From: Paenibacillus sp. E222
Lineage (GTDB): Bacteria > Bacillota > Bacilli > Paenibacillales > Paenibacillaceae
Assembly: GCF_013401555.1 (NCBI RefSeq)
Contig: NZ_CP058552.1
Coordinates: 7,130,001 to 7,194,000, forward strand
Direction: 5' to 3'
Length of the DNA stretch: 64,000 nt
The translations under genes were made by a program, and so were the position numbers. Below, piece after piece: positions 1-10,217 of this stretch; within the stretch, counting starts at the first letter, position 1, and each line of letters begins with the position of its first letter. The notes beneath the pieces were generated by a model, which ran no database searches, was not told the origin of the DNA, and saw only the letters and a program-made list of their open reading frames with translations.

Positions 1-718
1 GTTCATCTAACATATTTTGGATATGAAGTACACTGGAGAATTGCATTGTATTCTTAAGCATCTGCTTCAGAACCTCACGCTGTCGATCATTACGCCCCAA
101 ATCCCCTTTCGGATCATCATAGCGCATTCTTGAAAAACCGAGCGCAGCAACCCCGTCCAGATGAATATTCCCTTGATCGTACCGCTGTCCCTCATAATCA
201 AATGCAAAAGGATTATTTACGTCCACGCCTCCGACCAGGTCGATGATTTTGGAAAAGCCCTCCATATCCACTTTCATATAATAATGAATGGGGACTCCCA
301 AAAATTGCTCGACGGTATTTACTGACATGTCCACGCCTCCGAAGGCATAAGCATGATTGATCTTATCTACTGTATTGTGTCCCACAATGTCTGTCCGTGT
401 ATCCCGTGGAATATTAAACATGAGCACTTGTTTTTTCCCTGGATTTACACTCAGTACGATCATCGTATCCGAGCGCCCTCGATCATTCGGACGCTCATCC
501 ACGCCCAAAATCAGTGCGTTAAAAGGCTCTTTGTTGTTGATGTCCACCTGCAGCCCACCTCTGCTATCTGTGACCGAGACGGGCTTTACAGGATTTCGGG
601 GCTCATAAATTTGGTCAGCGGTTGATTTAACGGATTGGTAGAGATATATGGCATAACCAAACACAACAACTACAAAAAAGGAAACAATCCAGATGGTAAC
701 TTTCATCCACTTTTTCAT
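1..718 (-). CDS. LCP (LytR-CpsA-Psr) family wall-polymer ligase, 3' end outside window
   Basis: The visible part is about 239 residues; the C-terminus lies beyond base 1. A short basic N-terminus is followed by one membrane segment (about residues 6-23). An extracytoplasmic LCP domain then begins near residue 55 with ILGVDERPNDRGRSDTM, followed by NIPRDT and NHAYAFGGVDM. Arg and Asp residues of these motifs bind the pyrophosphate of lipid-linked polymers in the family. LCP proteins transfer undecaprenyl-linked glycopolymers onto peptidoglycan. The gene follows ugd by 39 bp on the same strand, so it probably anchors the polysaccharide made by this operon or trims its release. Start ATG at 718. 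The family is clear; the exact acceptor is inferred. Confidence 0.9.
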   Translation of the reverse strand, partial: MKKWMKVTIWIVSFFVVVVFGYAIYLYQSVKSTADQIYEPRNPVKPVSVTDSRGGLQVDINNKEPFNALILGVDERPNDRGRSDTMIVLSVNPGKKQVLMFNIPRDTRTDIVGHNTVDKINHAYAFGGVDMSVNTVEQFLGVPIHYYMKVDMEGFSKIIDLVGGVDVNNPFAFDYEGQRYDQGNIHLDGVAALGFSRMRYDDPKGDLGRNDRQREVLKQMLKNTMQFSSVLHIQNMLDE

Positions 719-757
719 GGGTTCTGCCTCACTCACATTCAAGATGATGAATAGCGG

Positions 758-2089
758 TTAGATGATTGCTGCCGCTTTCCCTTCCAGCTTCGTCAAACCC
801 GGACGACCAACAGAATAATATTGAAGAGTAGACGCCTGAACCTGTTCAGCGCTATACAGATTACGACCATCAATCATGATGGGATCCTTCATAATTTTGG
901 CCAGTTCATTCAGATCGATATGAGCGAATTCCTTCCATTCAGTCAACACGCACAGGGCGTCTGCTCCTTCAGCAGCATGAAGCGGATTCTCTTCCCACGT
1001 GATGGAGGCGACATCTACTTCTTTACGGAAGTTCGCAGTTGCAATGGGATCATAGGCCTTGATTACTGCTCCGGCATCACTTAAATGCTGAATGATATCG
1101 ATTGCTGGAGCATCCCGCACGTCATCTGTCTCCGGTTTAAACGCTAATCCCCAGACAGCAATTGTTTTTCCTTTTAAAGATCCTAGCGCCTCTTCCAGTT
1201 TGTGAATGACATGAAAACGCTGATCCTGGTTTACCTGGACAACCGATTTTAACAGTCTAAAATCATAATCCACCATGCCTGCGATCTGAATTAGCGCCTG
1301 TGTATCTTTTGGAAAACATGAACCCCCATAACCAATACCTGCCTTCAAAAAGGAAGCTCCAATACGTTTATCGTAGCCCATGCCTTCGGCTACTCGTGTA
1401 ACGTCAGCGCCTACTTTTTCACATATATTCGAGATTTCATTGATAAATGAGATTTTGGTAGCAAGAAATGCATTGGAAGCATATTTAATCATTTCTGCCG
1501 ACCGAATATCCGTAATGATCAGGTTCTCGGTCAATGGCCGATGAAGTTTTTTTAGTGATTTAATCGCACGATCACTGTCTGTTCCAATGACAATCCGGTC
1601 AGGATTCAGCGTATCCTTGACTGCAGATCCTTCTCGAAGGAATTCGGGAACCGAAGCCACATCGAAAGGCTGAGATGAAATACTGCTAACCAGCTCACGA
1701 ACACGATCATTGGTGCCTACAGGAACGGTGCTTTTGGTCACAATAATTTTGTAGCTTTCTATGTGACTTCCAATCTCTATAGCTACTTGCTCCACATAGC
1801 TCAGGTTGGCCTCGCCGTTGGGAAGAGAAGGCGTGCCTACAGCGATAAAGATAATATCCGACTGACTAATCGCATCAGCAATATTGGAGGTGAACGATAG
1901 TTTGCCTGCTTGCATGTTGGAAGCCATCAACTCTTTGAGGCCGGGCTCGTAGATGGGCACGTTGCCCTCGTTGAGCATCTTCACTTTGGCCTCATTGTTG
2001 TCCACACAGATGACTTGGTTGCCGATCTCCGAAAAGCATACTCCCGATACAAGACCTACATACCCTGTTCCAATCACCGCAATATTCAT
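758..2089 (-). CDS. ugd: UDP-glucose 6-dehydrogenase
   Basis: 443 residues. It oxidises UDP-glucose twice with NAD+ to UDP-glucuronate in the cytosol. The Rossmann motif GTGYVG is at residues 7-12. The substrate loop EGNVPIYEPGL is near residue 41, and the catalytic cysteine lies in GYGGSCFPKD near residue 260. The C-terminal UDP-binding domain includes WGLAFKPETDDVRDAP. I chose the ATG at 2089 because the protein then begins MNIAVIGTGYVG, as in the family, and it has GGGGGAAAACAAG upstream. This start overlaps the stop of manC by 4 bp (ATGA), which implies translational coupling. With GalU upstream and the UXS-like epimerase it forms a nucleotide-sugar branch of the EPS operon. Confidence 0.96.
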   Translation of the reverse strand: MNIAVIGTGYVGLVSGVCFSEIGNQVICVDNNEAKVKMLNEGNVPIYEPGLKELMASNMQAGKLSFTSNIADAISQSDIIFIAVGTPSLPNGEANLSYVEQVAIEIGSHIESYKIIVTKSTVPVGTNDRVRELVSSISSQPFDVASVPEFLREGSAVKDTLNPDRIVIGTDSDRAIKSLKKLHRPLTENLIITDIRSAEMIKYASNAFLATKISFINEISNICEKVGADVTRVAEGMGYDKRIGASFLKAGIGYGGSCFPKDTQALIQIAGMVDYDFRLLKSVVQVNQDQRFHVIHKLEEALGSLKGKTIAVWGLAFKPETDDVRDAPAIDIIQHLSDAGAVIKAYDPIATANFRKEVDVASITWEENPLHAAEGADALCVLTEWKEFAHIDLNELAKIMKDPIMIDGRNLYSAEQVQASTLQYYSVGRPGLTKLEGKAAAII

Positions 2090-3474
2090 CTTGTTTTCCC
2101 CCAATTCACGCAATTTTGGATAATATCTTTCCATTCCATCTCGATTCGTACGATATCCTCTTCCACCAGCTCACTGCCCATCTGAACTTCAATGATTTCA
2201 AGTTCTGTGATAGCTCTTACACTATGTTTTCCGCCAGATGGGATTGAAATGGTATCGCCCTGATTAATCTGTTTTAAATCACCATCCAGAATCAACTCAC
2301 CTTGCCCGGAAACAACTGTCCAAACTTCGTTTCGTTTCAGATGATATTGGTAAGATAAATTTTTATCAGCCCCAATAATAATGCGCTTGGTTAGTACCTC
2401 TTCTCCCTGGGAATTCCGTGTATAATCAAGAACTTTATAACAGCCCCAGCGTCGTTCTTCATACATGGGACGTTCCGCACTATCTTTAAGAATTTCTTTG
2501 ATTTGTGGACTAGCCTCTTTCTCGCTGACCAGAATACCATCTGGGCTTATAGCTACAATTACGTTTGAAACGCCTAGTACACATACCGGGATATTCAACT
2601 CATTGACCAAATGTGTGTTTAATGAGCTATCTGTAACTACTCCCTTGCCCACAATGTTGGTGCTCATCTCATCTGTCAGCGTATTCCAGGTCCCAAGGTC
2701 TTTCCAATATCCATCGTAAGGAGTAACTACAATTTGAGAGGCCTTTTCAACAACTTGATAGTCGAAACTGATTTTCTCCAGCCTTCCGTATTGTTTGAGC
2801 ATCTCTTCATATTGAATTGGCAGTTCAAGTGAGATCAGCAGATTAATGAGATAATTCAGCTTGAATGCAAAAACCCCGCAATTCCAAAGGGCAGATTGCT
2901 CTATCATCTCTGCCGCTTCAGTCTCACAGGGTTTTTCTTGAAAACGTGATACTTTGGCGTAATGGTTGTGTTTTTCAGTTTCGTGTGGATCGGGAATAAT
3001 ATAACCGTATTTCTCTGAAGGATAGGTGGGCTTCACCCCGATTAATGCGAGTTCCGCACCAGACTCATCCAACACTCCTTCAAGCTCCGTAACTTTATAG
3101 AAAAAGGATTCCTCCACATATGGATCAACAGGAAGTACAGCGACCGTTTCGTTCAGACTGACACCCTGTACCGAGTACAGATAAACAGCTGCTAAGGCAA
3201 TCGCAGGAAAGGTATCTCTGCGTTCCGGCTCTACGACAAGATCAGCCTCATCGCCCAGTTGACTTCGCAAAATCTCCACCTGTGGCTTACTCGTTGCAAT
3301 CGTGGCCTTTTCGCTTAGCCCTGTGTGCTGCAGTTGCCTCCATACGCGTTGAACCATGGATTCAGTCTGCCCTTCAGGGCCCTCCAGTACTTTCAGGAAC
3401 TGCTTCGATCTCGTATCGTTGGATAAGGGCCATAACCTCTTGCCTGATCCACCGGAGAGAAGTACGATTCTCAT
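2086..3474 (-). CDS. manC: Mannose-1-phosphate guanylyltransferase (type II PMI-like, C-terminal cupin)
   Basis: 462 residues. It makes GDP-mannose from mannose-1-phosphate and GTP; long members of this family may also isomerise mannose-6-phosphate. The N-terminal nucleotidyltransferase signature GGSGKRLWPLSNDTRSKQF sits at residues 7-25. A C-terminal cupin (from about residue 345) contains YQYHLKRNEVWTVVSGQGE, the region that holds the isomerase metal site in bifunctional enzymes. The start at 3474 is preferred over an in-frame ATG 9 bp upstream because GTGGAGTGATAACC precedes it. It lies between the pyruvyl transferase and ugd in the EPS operon. GDP-mannose would feed the GT4 enzymes. Whether the isomerase half is active cannot be told by eye. 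Confidence 0.92.
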   Translation of the reverse strand: MRIVLLSGGSGKRLWPLSNDTRSKQFLKVLEGPEGQTESMVQRVWRQLQHTGLSEKATIATSKPQVEILRSQLGDEADLVVEPERRDTFPAIALAAVYLYSVQGVSLNETVAVLPVDPYVEESFFYKVTELEGVLDESGAELALIGVKPTYPSEKYGYIIPDPHETEKHNHYAKVSRFQEKPCETEAAEMIEQSALWNCGVFAFKLNYLINLLISLELPIQYEEMLKQYGRLEKISFDYQVVEKASQIVVTPYDGYWKDLGTWNTLTDEMSTNIVGKGVVTDSSLNTHLVNELNIPVCVLGVSNVIVAISPDGILVSEKEASPQIKEILKDSAERPMYEERRWGCYKVLDYTRNSQGEEVLTKRIIIGADKNLSYQYHLKRNEVWTVVSGQGELILDGDLKQINQGDTISIPSGGKHSVRAITELEIIEVQMGSELVEEDIVRIEMEWKDIIQNCVNWGKTR

Positions 3475-3522
3475 GGTTATCACTCCACTCTCTATAGTTT
3501 ACTCACATTGGACCCGGATTTT

Positions 3523-4515
3523 TTATACGGTTGCGGTTGTTTCCATATAGTTAGGCGCAAGTGGAGAACCGGCTTTTGAAGAGGAATCCATGTTTGCCGA
3601 GTTAACTTCATGAGTCCAGATGCTATAATATCCCGAGTTTTTCCCGTAGGAGTTATCAATCAGCACATTGGGTTTTGCCATAAGGCAAGATAAGATGTGT
3701 CCATGTAATCTGGAAGAATGAATCATGCGATAGTCTGCGAAACAACGAATAGCCTTGTTCACCAGATAATCACTATATTTCATCCATAAAAACTGTGAAA
3801 TGGCTCGTGACGCCCGCTTTTTCAATCCTTTACTGATGTAATAAATAAATTTCTTTTCATATCTGTTATATAATGTTGGCCAATCCTGATTATCCCCTTG
3901 TACTTCTATCGGGGTTTGTTCTGAATTTTTTTCAATATCGGTTCTATAAAAATTGAGTCTCTCTTTGCTTGGATTAATCTTTACTTTTATTGGCCAAAGT
4001 TGATGCGCCATATCTGGAAGAAGAGCAACATGACAATTTATAAAATACGTAGATGCCAACTGATAAGATGACTCATCTCGCACATATAAATGGAGATTTG
4101 TATGTTTATTAAAAATTGCTGCTGTTTTAAGAATGTTGCTTTCCTCTTTATAGAAAATAGTCTGAGGCAAAATTACTATTTTGTGTCGAGGAAAATTCTG
4201 AACAACTGCTTCTCTCACCTTCTGATGAGCTTCATACAAATCCCCGAAATTACCTCCCCCACTAAGAACAATAATGTGGTCTTCTGGGATATGAATGTTT
4301 TCATGAAAATCATGCACACTGTATCTTGCAGAAACGTGAATATGGTTGCTCTTAAAAAAAGCCTCTGCTCCTTTCATAATTAATATATCGCCGCCGTTAC
4401 TATATACCGGATAATCAATGTAATAAATTTTGGATTTAGGAGGTACGACCTCCAATATCGATTCAAGCCGCTTTTTTAACTCATCCATGGGATGAATCCT
4501 TTGAACGTTTGGCAT
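3523..4515 (-). CDS. Polysaccharide pyruvyl transferase family protein
   Basis: 330 residues. The family transfers pyruvate from PEP to sugar hydroxyls, giving acidic ketals (compare B. subtilis EpsO and WcaK/AmsJ). The visible hallmarks are the early glycine-rich segment YSNGGDILIMKGAEAF (about 38-53), LSGGGNFGDLYEAHQ (about 84-98), LPQTIFY and a C-terminal SRLHGHILSCLMAKPNVLIDNSYGKN block. In related proteins that last block forms the GT-B-like donor site. It overlaps the end of the flippase gene by 35 bp. AAAGGAGCC nine bases before the ATG supports this start. The product would decorate the repeat unit in the cytosol. Family assignment is firm, exact substrate unknown. Confidence 0.9.
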   Translation of the reverse strand: MPNVQRIHPMDELKKRLESILEVVPPKSKIYYIDYPVYSNGGDILIMKGAEAFFKSNHIHVSARYSVHDFHENIHIPEDHIIVLSGGGNFGDLYEAHQKVREAVVQNFPRHKIVILPQTIFYKEESNILKTAAIFNKHTNLHLYVRDESSYQLASTYFINCHVALLPDMAHQLWPIKVKINPSKERLNFYRTDIEKNSEQTPIEVQGDNQDWPTLYNRYEKKFIYYISKGLKKRASRAISQFLWMKYSDYLVNKAIRCFADYRMIHSSRLHGHILSCLMAKPNVLIDNSYGKNSGYYSIWTHEVNSANMDSSSKAGSPLAPNYMETTATV

Positions 4516-5866
4516 CTTTTCCGGCTCCTTTAAGTATATTTTTCTCTCTCAATCTTTCCTTTAGAAACGTAATATCTTCCTTGTTGTACAACATCTTATG
4601 CATAGGCATTTTGAAAATAATGGATACAGATGCCAATGACATCAACATGCGAACAAAGGAACCGAGCAATAATGCCAACCCTATTCCGTATAAGCCCAGA
4701 AGTGGAGTGAGCACAAAAAATAAAGTAATGGTCACTGCCAATGCTACAATTTGCCGGAGTACAATTACACCAGGTCTGCCCAATGCATTGAATGCCGAAG
4801 CCAGAATCCAGGACCCTCCGCCAACAATGCATTCCAGAGATAACAAATAAAACACACCGCTAGCTTCAAGAAATTCCGGTCCGAACAGTATTCCAATAAA
4901 AAAACGACCAATCAGCATACTAGGTATGATGATGATCGTCATAAGAACCATACTAATGCGGAAGGCTCTGCCTACAAGAGTCAGCACCTTCTGCTGCTCC
5001 ATGCCTGCGACCTTCGGAAAGATCACATTCGTTATGGCAGTCTGAACTACGTTAAACATTCGAGAGAGGGCAAAAACAACCGAATACAACCCAAAATCTT
5101 TGGGTGTAAGCAAAGCTAAAATAATAATTTTATCGAACTGGTTATACAAAGTACCAAGCAGTTCCACACCGTATACTCGAATGCCATAACTGAATAGGTG
5201 AACACAGGTTCTAAATTGGCCTGCCAGCTTGCTTACTGAACTGAATATTTGCTGACGCATGGCATACATGTAACAGATTAATACAAGTATATTCGCTGCA
5301 AAACTAACAATAATTGCTCTTTCCACCGTCAATATGCCTGTTATCCACAGGAACACCAGACCAACAAGATTAAATAAGGGAGCAAACAGCCTGGATAGAT
5401 TATAAATATGGAATTTATCCGTTCCTTGGGCGGCGGCTGCAAGCACTCCCATAAACAGCATTACAGGAACCATGGATACGGTATACCAGCGAGCAATGGA
5501 AACGACCGATTCCGAATACCCGGAGAGCCAGAAAGAGATGCCAAACCAACTTACAATCCCAGCGATCAAGCTGATAGGAATTTGAACTGCAAAACTCATG
5601 CTGATGTATGTGGGTAATTGATTGATGTTCTTTTTCACATTGTAGATTAACGAGGTTGGCAGACCAAATGCAGCTAGACCAGATATAAAGGCGGGCCAGA
5701 ACAATACAGCAGCAAGTTCACCTTTACCCGTTGCCCCGAACATTCGAGCTGTAATAATAGAAGTGAGCGTTGTCACAGCCATAATAAGAATATTGGCAAC
5801 ACTGGTCATAAAAATGGTCTGCACCATGCTATGCTGCCTTGGTTTTTTGGCAATTGCCATGTTCAT
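4481..5866 (-). CDS. Wzx-type polysaccharide flippase (MOP superfamily)
   Basis: 461 residues, about 12-14 hydrophobic segments along the whole length and a basic C-terminal tail. The arrangement matches lipid-linked oligosaccharide flippases of the PST/MATE-like MOP superfamily. The N-terminal region contains TARMFGATGKGELAAVLFWP, similar to the conserved first helices of Wzx/SpoVB-like proteins, and a typical YNQFDKIIILALLTPKDFGLYSV block occurs mid-protein. It would move the completed undecaprenyl-linked repeat unit across the membrane for Wzy. Start ATG and the upstream GT2 stop share one base (TGATG), indicating coupled translation. Confidence 0.9.
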   Translation of the reverse strand: MNMAIAKKPRQHSMVQTIFMTSVANILIMAVTTLTSIITARMFGATGKGELAAVLFWPAFISGLAAFGLPTSLIYNVKKNINQLPTYISMSFAVQIPISLIAGIVSWFGISFWLSGYSESVVSIARWYTVSMVPVMLFMGVLAAAAQGTDKFHIYNLSRLFAPLFNLVGLVFLWITGILTVERAIIVSFAANILVLICYMYAMRQQIFSSVSKLAGQFRTCVHLFSYGIRVYGVELLGTLYNQFDKIIILALLTPKDFGLYSVVFALSRMFNVVQTAITNVIFPKVAGMEQQKVLTLVGRAFRISMVLMTIIIIPSMLIGRFFIGILFGPEFLEASGVFYLLSLECIVGGGSWILASAFNALGRPGVIVLRQIVALAVTITLFFVLTPLLGLYGIGLALLLGSFVRMLMSLASVSIIFKMPMHKMLYNKEDITFLKERLREKNILKGAGKDAKRSKDSSHG

Positions 5867-6762
5867 CAGGTGTTCAGTCCTCTGCTGTTCCGGAAAGACC
5901 CTACGATCGTTCCGTTACGATAAGATATCTTTGCCATTTCACTCATGACCTTTTGGACATTATTAAATGAGATTAATATTAATAATGCCGCTTGAATAAT
6001 CCTTACAGTATGCTTGAATATTCCCCATCCACTCTTCTTATAACGTGTTGCATCACTAATGCCTTGCCAATAAACTCTTCGCAGTAACCAACGTTTAGTT
6101 AACCTACTTTTTGCTATTTTGTGCTCTACAATAGCGTATGGACTGTAAAAAACTTTATACTCTTGACGAACTCGGCCAATTAGCTCACTTTCTTCACTTG
6201 ACATTAAATTGCTACCTACACGTCCCAAATCTTCTCTAAATGGTTTAATCTGCTGAAAAATACTCATCCTGAAAGCTACATTAGCTCCAAAAGGAATAGA
6301 AGGTGCCTGCATTTCCACAATATCGCTCGAAAAATCCATCAGCGTATACAGACTAACGATATCATGTGGTATCCAATCAGGCTTCCCCCCCTCCCAGATA
6401 GGTACTATTTTTCCACCAACACAACCAATTTGGGAATCCATATCAAAAATTCTAACGACTTCTCTAATCCAGGTAGAACACGCTAGTGCGTCATCATCCA
6501 GGAATAAAATAAACTCCCCCTTCGCTTCCTGTATCGCTCTATTTCTTGCATAGGATAATCCTAATTGAGGCTCGAAAATATAGCGAACATGCGCTGGCAT
6601 GTTAAGAGAGTCGAATAATTCTTTGGTATTATCAGTTGAATTATTATCAATAACCAGTATCTCGTAATCAGCACTACCCGTGTCCCCATTCAAAACACTT
6701 TCAACAGCCTGCATCGTGTCTATTGCTCTGTTGTGTGTACAAATGGATACTGAAGCCCTCAT
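5866..6762 (-). CDS. Family 2 glycosyltransferase
   Basis: 298 residues with a GT-A fold signature at the N-terminus: SVSICTHNRA (5-14), EILVIDNNSTDNT (about 35-47) and the metal-binding FILFLDDDA near residue 90. The ED/ER-like region SSEESELIGRVRQEYK occurs near residue 190. A hydrophobic stretch near residue 255 (AALLILISF) suggests membrane association. It probably adds one sugar from a nucleotide donor to the lipid-linked EPS repeat unit. GGGGTGAGATC precedes the ATG. Donor and linkage cannot be read from sequence. Confidence 0.9.
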   Translation of the reverse strand: MRASVSICTHNRAIDTMQAVESVLNGDTGSADYEILVIDNNSTDNTKELFDSLNMPAHVRYIFEPQLGLSYARNRAIQEAKGEFILFLDDDALACSTWIREVVRIFDMDSQIGCVGGKIVPIWEGGKPDWIPHDIVSLYTLMDFSSDIVEMQAPSIPFGANVAFRMSIFQQIKPFREDLGRVGSNLMSSEESELIGRVRQEYKVFYSPYAIVEHKIAKSRLTKRWLLRRVYWQGISDATRYKKSGWGIFKHTVRIIQAALLILISFNNVQKVMSEMAKISYRNGTIVGSFRNSRGLNT

Positions 6763-6793
6763 GATCTCACCCCAAATATAAAGTTTTATTTGT

Positions 6794-7939
6794 TCAGGCT
6801 AATTGCTTCAACAGCTGTCCGCGATGCGACCATAAGCAATGATTAGTGACCCAGTCATAACCGTTATTTCCCATCGTTCTGGCCAGTCCTTCATCTGTAA
6901 TCAATTCTTCGATACGATTGGCGATTTCCTTTTCATCCAGAGGATTTACCAGATAACCGGTTATCTCGTCCTTTACTGCGTCAGGAATTCCACCACTATT
7001 GCCCGCAATCACAGGTAATCTGTAGTAATTAGCTTCAAGGAATACGATTCCGAAACCTTCTACATCACCTTTTTCCTTAATATCGCGGCTGGGCATGATG
7101 AATAAATCAGAACATTCATATAATTGATGCAGCTCATGGTCAGTAATGCCGCCTGTGAAAACAACTACAGAATCTAATCCGTACTGCCTCACCAAACGTT
7201 CCAGTTCCCCTCTGTGTGGACCCTCTCCACATATTAGATATTTCAGATTAGGAATCCGCTCGATCACATGACTAATCGCTTTAAGAGTAACATCATGTCC
7301 CTTGCGCTCCACCAAACGCGAGACGGTTATCATCACTTTGTTATCATGCAGATTATATTTATCCCGGATATCTTCATGAAGTCCAGAATTAGCGTTTAAT
7401 TTGCTTACGTTTAATCCTGGTGGGATAATGACAATTTGCAGCTCTGGAATACCGAGCTCAACCAACTTTGACTTCGTATACTGGCTATTGGCAATCACCT
7501 TGTCAGACCGCCTCAAAATGAACAACAGGAGTGGGAATAACTTGCTCTTCACCATCCCCATAACATCCAGACCGTGAACATAAGGGAAATATTTCACTCC
7601 AAAAAATGTTTTCATCAACGGGCCAGCGATGCCTACTGGAAATATGTTAACAAAATGTATTTCGTCCGCCTTTTTGCGCCATTTCAGAATAATAAGCTGG
7701 AAGACTAGGATAAGCTGCGATACGATGAGCAGGAGCTTATTGGAATTCCAAAAGATTCGCTTCCGGATAATCTCGAAATCGGCCTTCTGGTCAAATTGTT
7801 CGGAGGCTGCAACATCCTTTATTTTATTCGTTAGAACCGTGGTCTCTTCTGCCGGAATCTGAGATATAAGTCCATAAGCATAATCATGAATCCCTCCTTT
7901 TTCCGGGGGGAAATCAATAGCAACAAAAACCTTATTCAT
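6794..7939 (-). CDS. Family 4 glycosyltransferase (GT-B)
   Basis: 381 residues. The N-terminal segment contains FPPEKGGIHDYAYGL, the glycine-rich acceptor-side loop. The C-terminal GT4 block includes SRLVERKGHDVTLKAI and the donor-binding E-x7-E region around EGFGIVFLEANYYRLPVIAG. A hydrophobic stretch near residue 80 (LLLIVSQLILVFQLIIL) suggests peripheral membrane contact. RBS AAGGGAGATAAAATGT precedes ATG 7939. One of four GT4 enzymes in this operon; the sugar is unknown. Confidence 0.9.
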   Translation of the reverse strand: MNKVFVAIDFPPEKGGIHDYAYGLISQIPAEETTVLTNKIKDVAASEQFDQKADFEIIRKRIFWNSNKLLLIVSQLILVFQLIILKWRKKADEIHFVNIFPVGIAGPLMKTFFGVKYFPYVHGLDVMGMVKSKLFPLLLFILRRSDKVIANSQYTKSKLVELGIPELQIVIIPPGLNVSKLNANSGLHEDIRDKYNLHDNKVMITVSRLVERKGHDVTLKAISHVIERIPNLKYLICGEGPHRGELERLVRQYGLDSVVVFTGGITDHELHQLYECSDLFIMPSRDIKEKGDVEGFGIVFLEANYYRLPVIAGNSGGIPDAVKDEITGYLVNPLDEKEIANRIEELITDEGLARTMGNNGYDWVTNHCLWSHRGQLLKQLA

Positions 7940-7978
7940 ACATTTTATCTCCCTTGAGAGGTCTTATGGAAAGAGTAT

Positions 7979-9061
7979 CTACATCGTGTTCATAATGATG
8001 TTCACCGTGTCTTTAGCACATTTATTCCAGGAAAACAGACCCGAGTGATCTTTTCCTTTATAAGACATTTGCTTGCTTAATTCCGGATTGGATGTAATTT
8101 CAATCAATTGTGAAGCTGCTTCTTTCGGACTGTCCGGATTAAAATACAAAACAGCATCTCCACATACTTCTGGAATGGATGCACGAGAAGATACAATAAC
8201 GGGGCAACCTGACGCCATTGCTTCCAAAGGCGGCAAGCCGAAGCCTTCATACAAGGAAGGAAATATAAACCCAGCCGCATCCTCGTAAAGCGCCTTTAAT
8301 TCCTCATCTGTAACATAGCCCACCCAATTAACAGCATCGGATTTGGCCCATGTCTGTTCACCAAAAACTTTACTGTTTTTAGAACCAACAATAACAACGT
8401 TCAGATTGTGAGCTTCGATCTCAGGTAATACTTCAAAAATCAAGTTGAAGTTTTTATAGGGATTCATCGTACTCACAGCCAAGACATAAGGTGATTGAAT
8501 ACCATATTTTTCGATCGTTCCTGCAGCCGCCTTTTTTCGATGAATGTGATCAATACCCAGATGAGTGACCACGAGCTTGTGCTCCGCTATTTTACAGTGC
8601 TGCATCAGTTCTCCTTTGGAGAAGTGAGATACAGTAATAATCTTCTTGGATGTTTTCCCCAGTCGAACCATCAAAAATTTGTACCAGGCACGGAAAGCAA
8701 AAGAAAAAGCCTTCGGGTAATTGAAGACAGCAGCATCATGGATGGTTACAATCTGATTTTTGTTAAAAGCCGGACCCGTGTTACACAGGTTGATTAACAA
8801 TCCTCCCTTGGCATAAAAGGGAAGTTCAAGTTGCTCCCAAAGATGTCCTTTCAACTTACCAACCGCTTTGTGGCGTATATGCTTGAATGCTGGTTCGTTA
8901 ATTATATTGGAGGGAGATAATAAGCAAAATTCATAACGGTTTCCGTCAATTTCACCCCGATCAATCAATTGATCCATTTCTTTTACAAGCTCCAGTGCAT
9001 ATCGCTGAACTCCGGTTATGGTCTGGGTCAAAAAACGAGCATTAATATATATTTTAATCAT
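7979..9061 (-). CDS. Family 4 glycosyltransferase (GT-B), mannosyltransferase-like
   Basis: 360 residues from ATG 9061. The N-terminus reads [19 protein letters not shown], typical of GT4 mannosyl/rhamnosyl transferases of the WbaZ/MtfB type, and the C-terminal donor site contains [19 protein letters not shown]. Also visible is [17 protein letters not shown], the usual start of the donor domain. I prefer ATG 9061 over ATG 9067 because GGAG lies at a workable distance only from the second. The start overlaps the preceding GT4 by 8 bp. GDP-mannose use is plausible given manC in the operon, but that is inference. Confidence 0.9.
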   Translation of the reverse strand: MIKIYINARFLTQTITGVQRYALELVKEMDQLIDRGEIDGNRYEFCLLSPSNIINEPAFKHIRHKAVGKLKGHLWEQLELPFYAKGGLLINLCNTGPAFNKNQIVTIHDAAVFNYPKAFSFAFRAWYKFLMVRLGKTSKKIITVSHFSKGELMQHCKIAEHKLVVTHLGIDHIHRKKAAAGTIEKYGIQSPYVLAVSTMNPYKNFNLIFEVLPEIEAHNLNVVIVGSKNSKVFGEQTWAKSDAVNWVGYVTDEELKALYEDAAGFIFPSLYEGFGLPPLEAMASGCPVIVSSRASIPEVCGDAVLYFNPDSPKEAASQLIEITSNPELSKQMSYKGKDHSGLFSWNKCAKDTVNIIMNTM

Positions 9062-10217
9062 GTGCATCTCCAGCTCTCTTCGAAAATTCTAAGCGACTCG
9101 TCACGGGTATTTCCTGAACAGAAGCTCCTGTAAACGCCTCATAATAGAGCCCCACAATTTCTTCGTTCATCCGAGAAGCGTTAAATTTATCCTTATAGAT
9201 GGCATAACCTGCCTCACCCATTGCTACCAATTCAGCCTTATCTAGGTTCTTCAGGATGTTCAACAGTTCATGAGAATGTTCAATATCAAAAATATATCCA
9301 CTTTCACCATGCTGAATGAGTTCCGGTAAAGCTCCGCGACTACTTCCGATAACGGGTTTCCGATTCTTCATAGCCTCGATAGCAACAAGTCCAAAACCTT
9401 CCCATCTGGATGGCATGATGACCGCATCACATTGCTGATAATATCGATCGATTTCCGCATTGTTCACCCAGCCAAGACGAATAATGTTTTCGGGAAATTC
9501 CCATACCTTGTCTTCAAGTACGGTGTCTCCGATAACATACAAGCGAATGTGCTGCTGCAATTCCGGATGTTTTTTAAACATATCCAGAACAATATCAAGC
9601 CCTTTTTGTCGGTCATACCTGCCCACGAATAACAACTGAATGATATCCGTCTCCTCTGAAGATTTGCTTAAGGGAATAAAGTCACTAGCTTCGCGTTCAC
9701 GTATACCGTTATAGACAAGTTTGGACTTAGAAGCGGATAAACCCAAGCGTAAAGATTGTTCCAGTTCATACTTGGAAATATTAACAATGACATCCGTTTT
9801 ATATTCCATAAGTTTTTCTATTAAAAAATAACCTTTTCTGTACAATGGTTTGGTGTCCATTAGAAAAGCCCAGCCATGGGAGCAATAAAAAACGCTGGCT
9901 TTCTGTGGAAAAATAAAAAATAAGCCCCTTGCGAGGATACCCGCAAATGAGCTATGAATATGAATAATATCTGGTTGAATAGACTTAATGGCTTGATGAA
10001 TTTGTCTCATGGCTGCGAAAAAGTATTTGGGGTGACGTGTATACTTATAACGCAGAATATGATCTGGCTCCAAATCAAAATCAGAAGCCGAATTATAGTC
10101 ACTCATCAGCAGATAAACATCGAAAAATTCACGTTGGTATCCAACAACTTCATTAAGATAGGTCGCCATTCCACCAACGACGTATTCGCCGATGTGTAAA
10201 ATCCTCAATCTTCTCAC
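9054..10217 (-). CDS. Family 4 glycosyltransferase (GT-B)
   Basis: 387 residues, beginning with GTG at 10217. The glycine-rich loop is GEYVVGGMATYLNEV (about 11-25). The HSSFAG segment lies near residue 100, and the donor site MPSRWEGFGLVAIEAMKNR near residue 285. A central FVGRYDRQKGLDIVLDM block marks the second Rossmann domain. The GTGA start/stop overlap with the upstream wzy gene indicates coupling. It is similar to GT4 members that build EPS repeat units; donor not assignable. Confidence 0.9.
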   Translation of the reverse strand: MRRLRILHIGEYVVGGMATYLNEVVGYQREFFDVYLLMSDYNSASDFDLEPDHILRYKYTRHPKYFFAAMRQIHQAIKSIQPDIIHIHSSFAGILARGLFFIFPQKASVFYCSHGWAFLMDTKPLYRKGYFLIEKLMEYKTDVIVNISKYELEQSLRLGLSASKSKLVYNGIREREASDFIPLSKSSEETDIIQLLFVGRYDRQKGLDIVLDMFKKHPELQQHIRLYVIGDTVLEDKVWEFPENIIRLGWVNNAEIDRYYQQCDAVIMPSRWEGFGLVAIEAMKNRKPVIGSSRGALPELIQHGESGYIFDIEHSHELLNILKNLDKAELVAMGEAGYAIYKDKFNASRMNEEIVGLYYEAFTGASVQEIPVTSRLEFSKRAGDAHD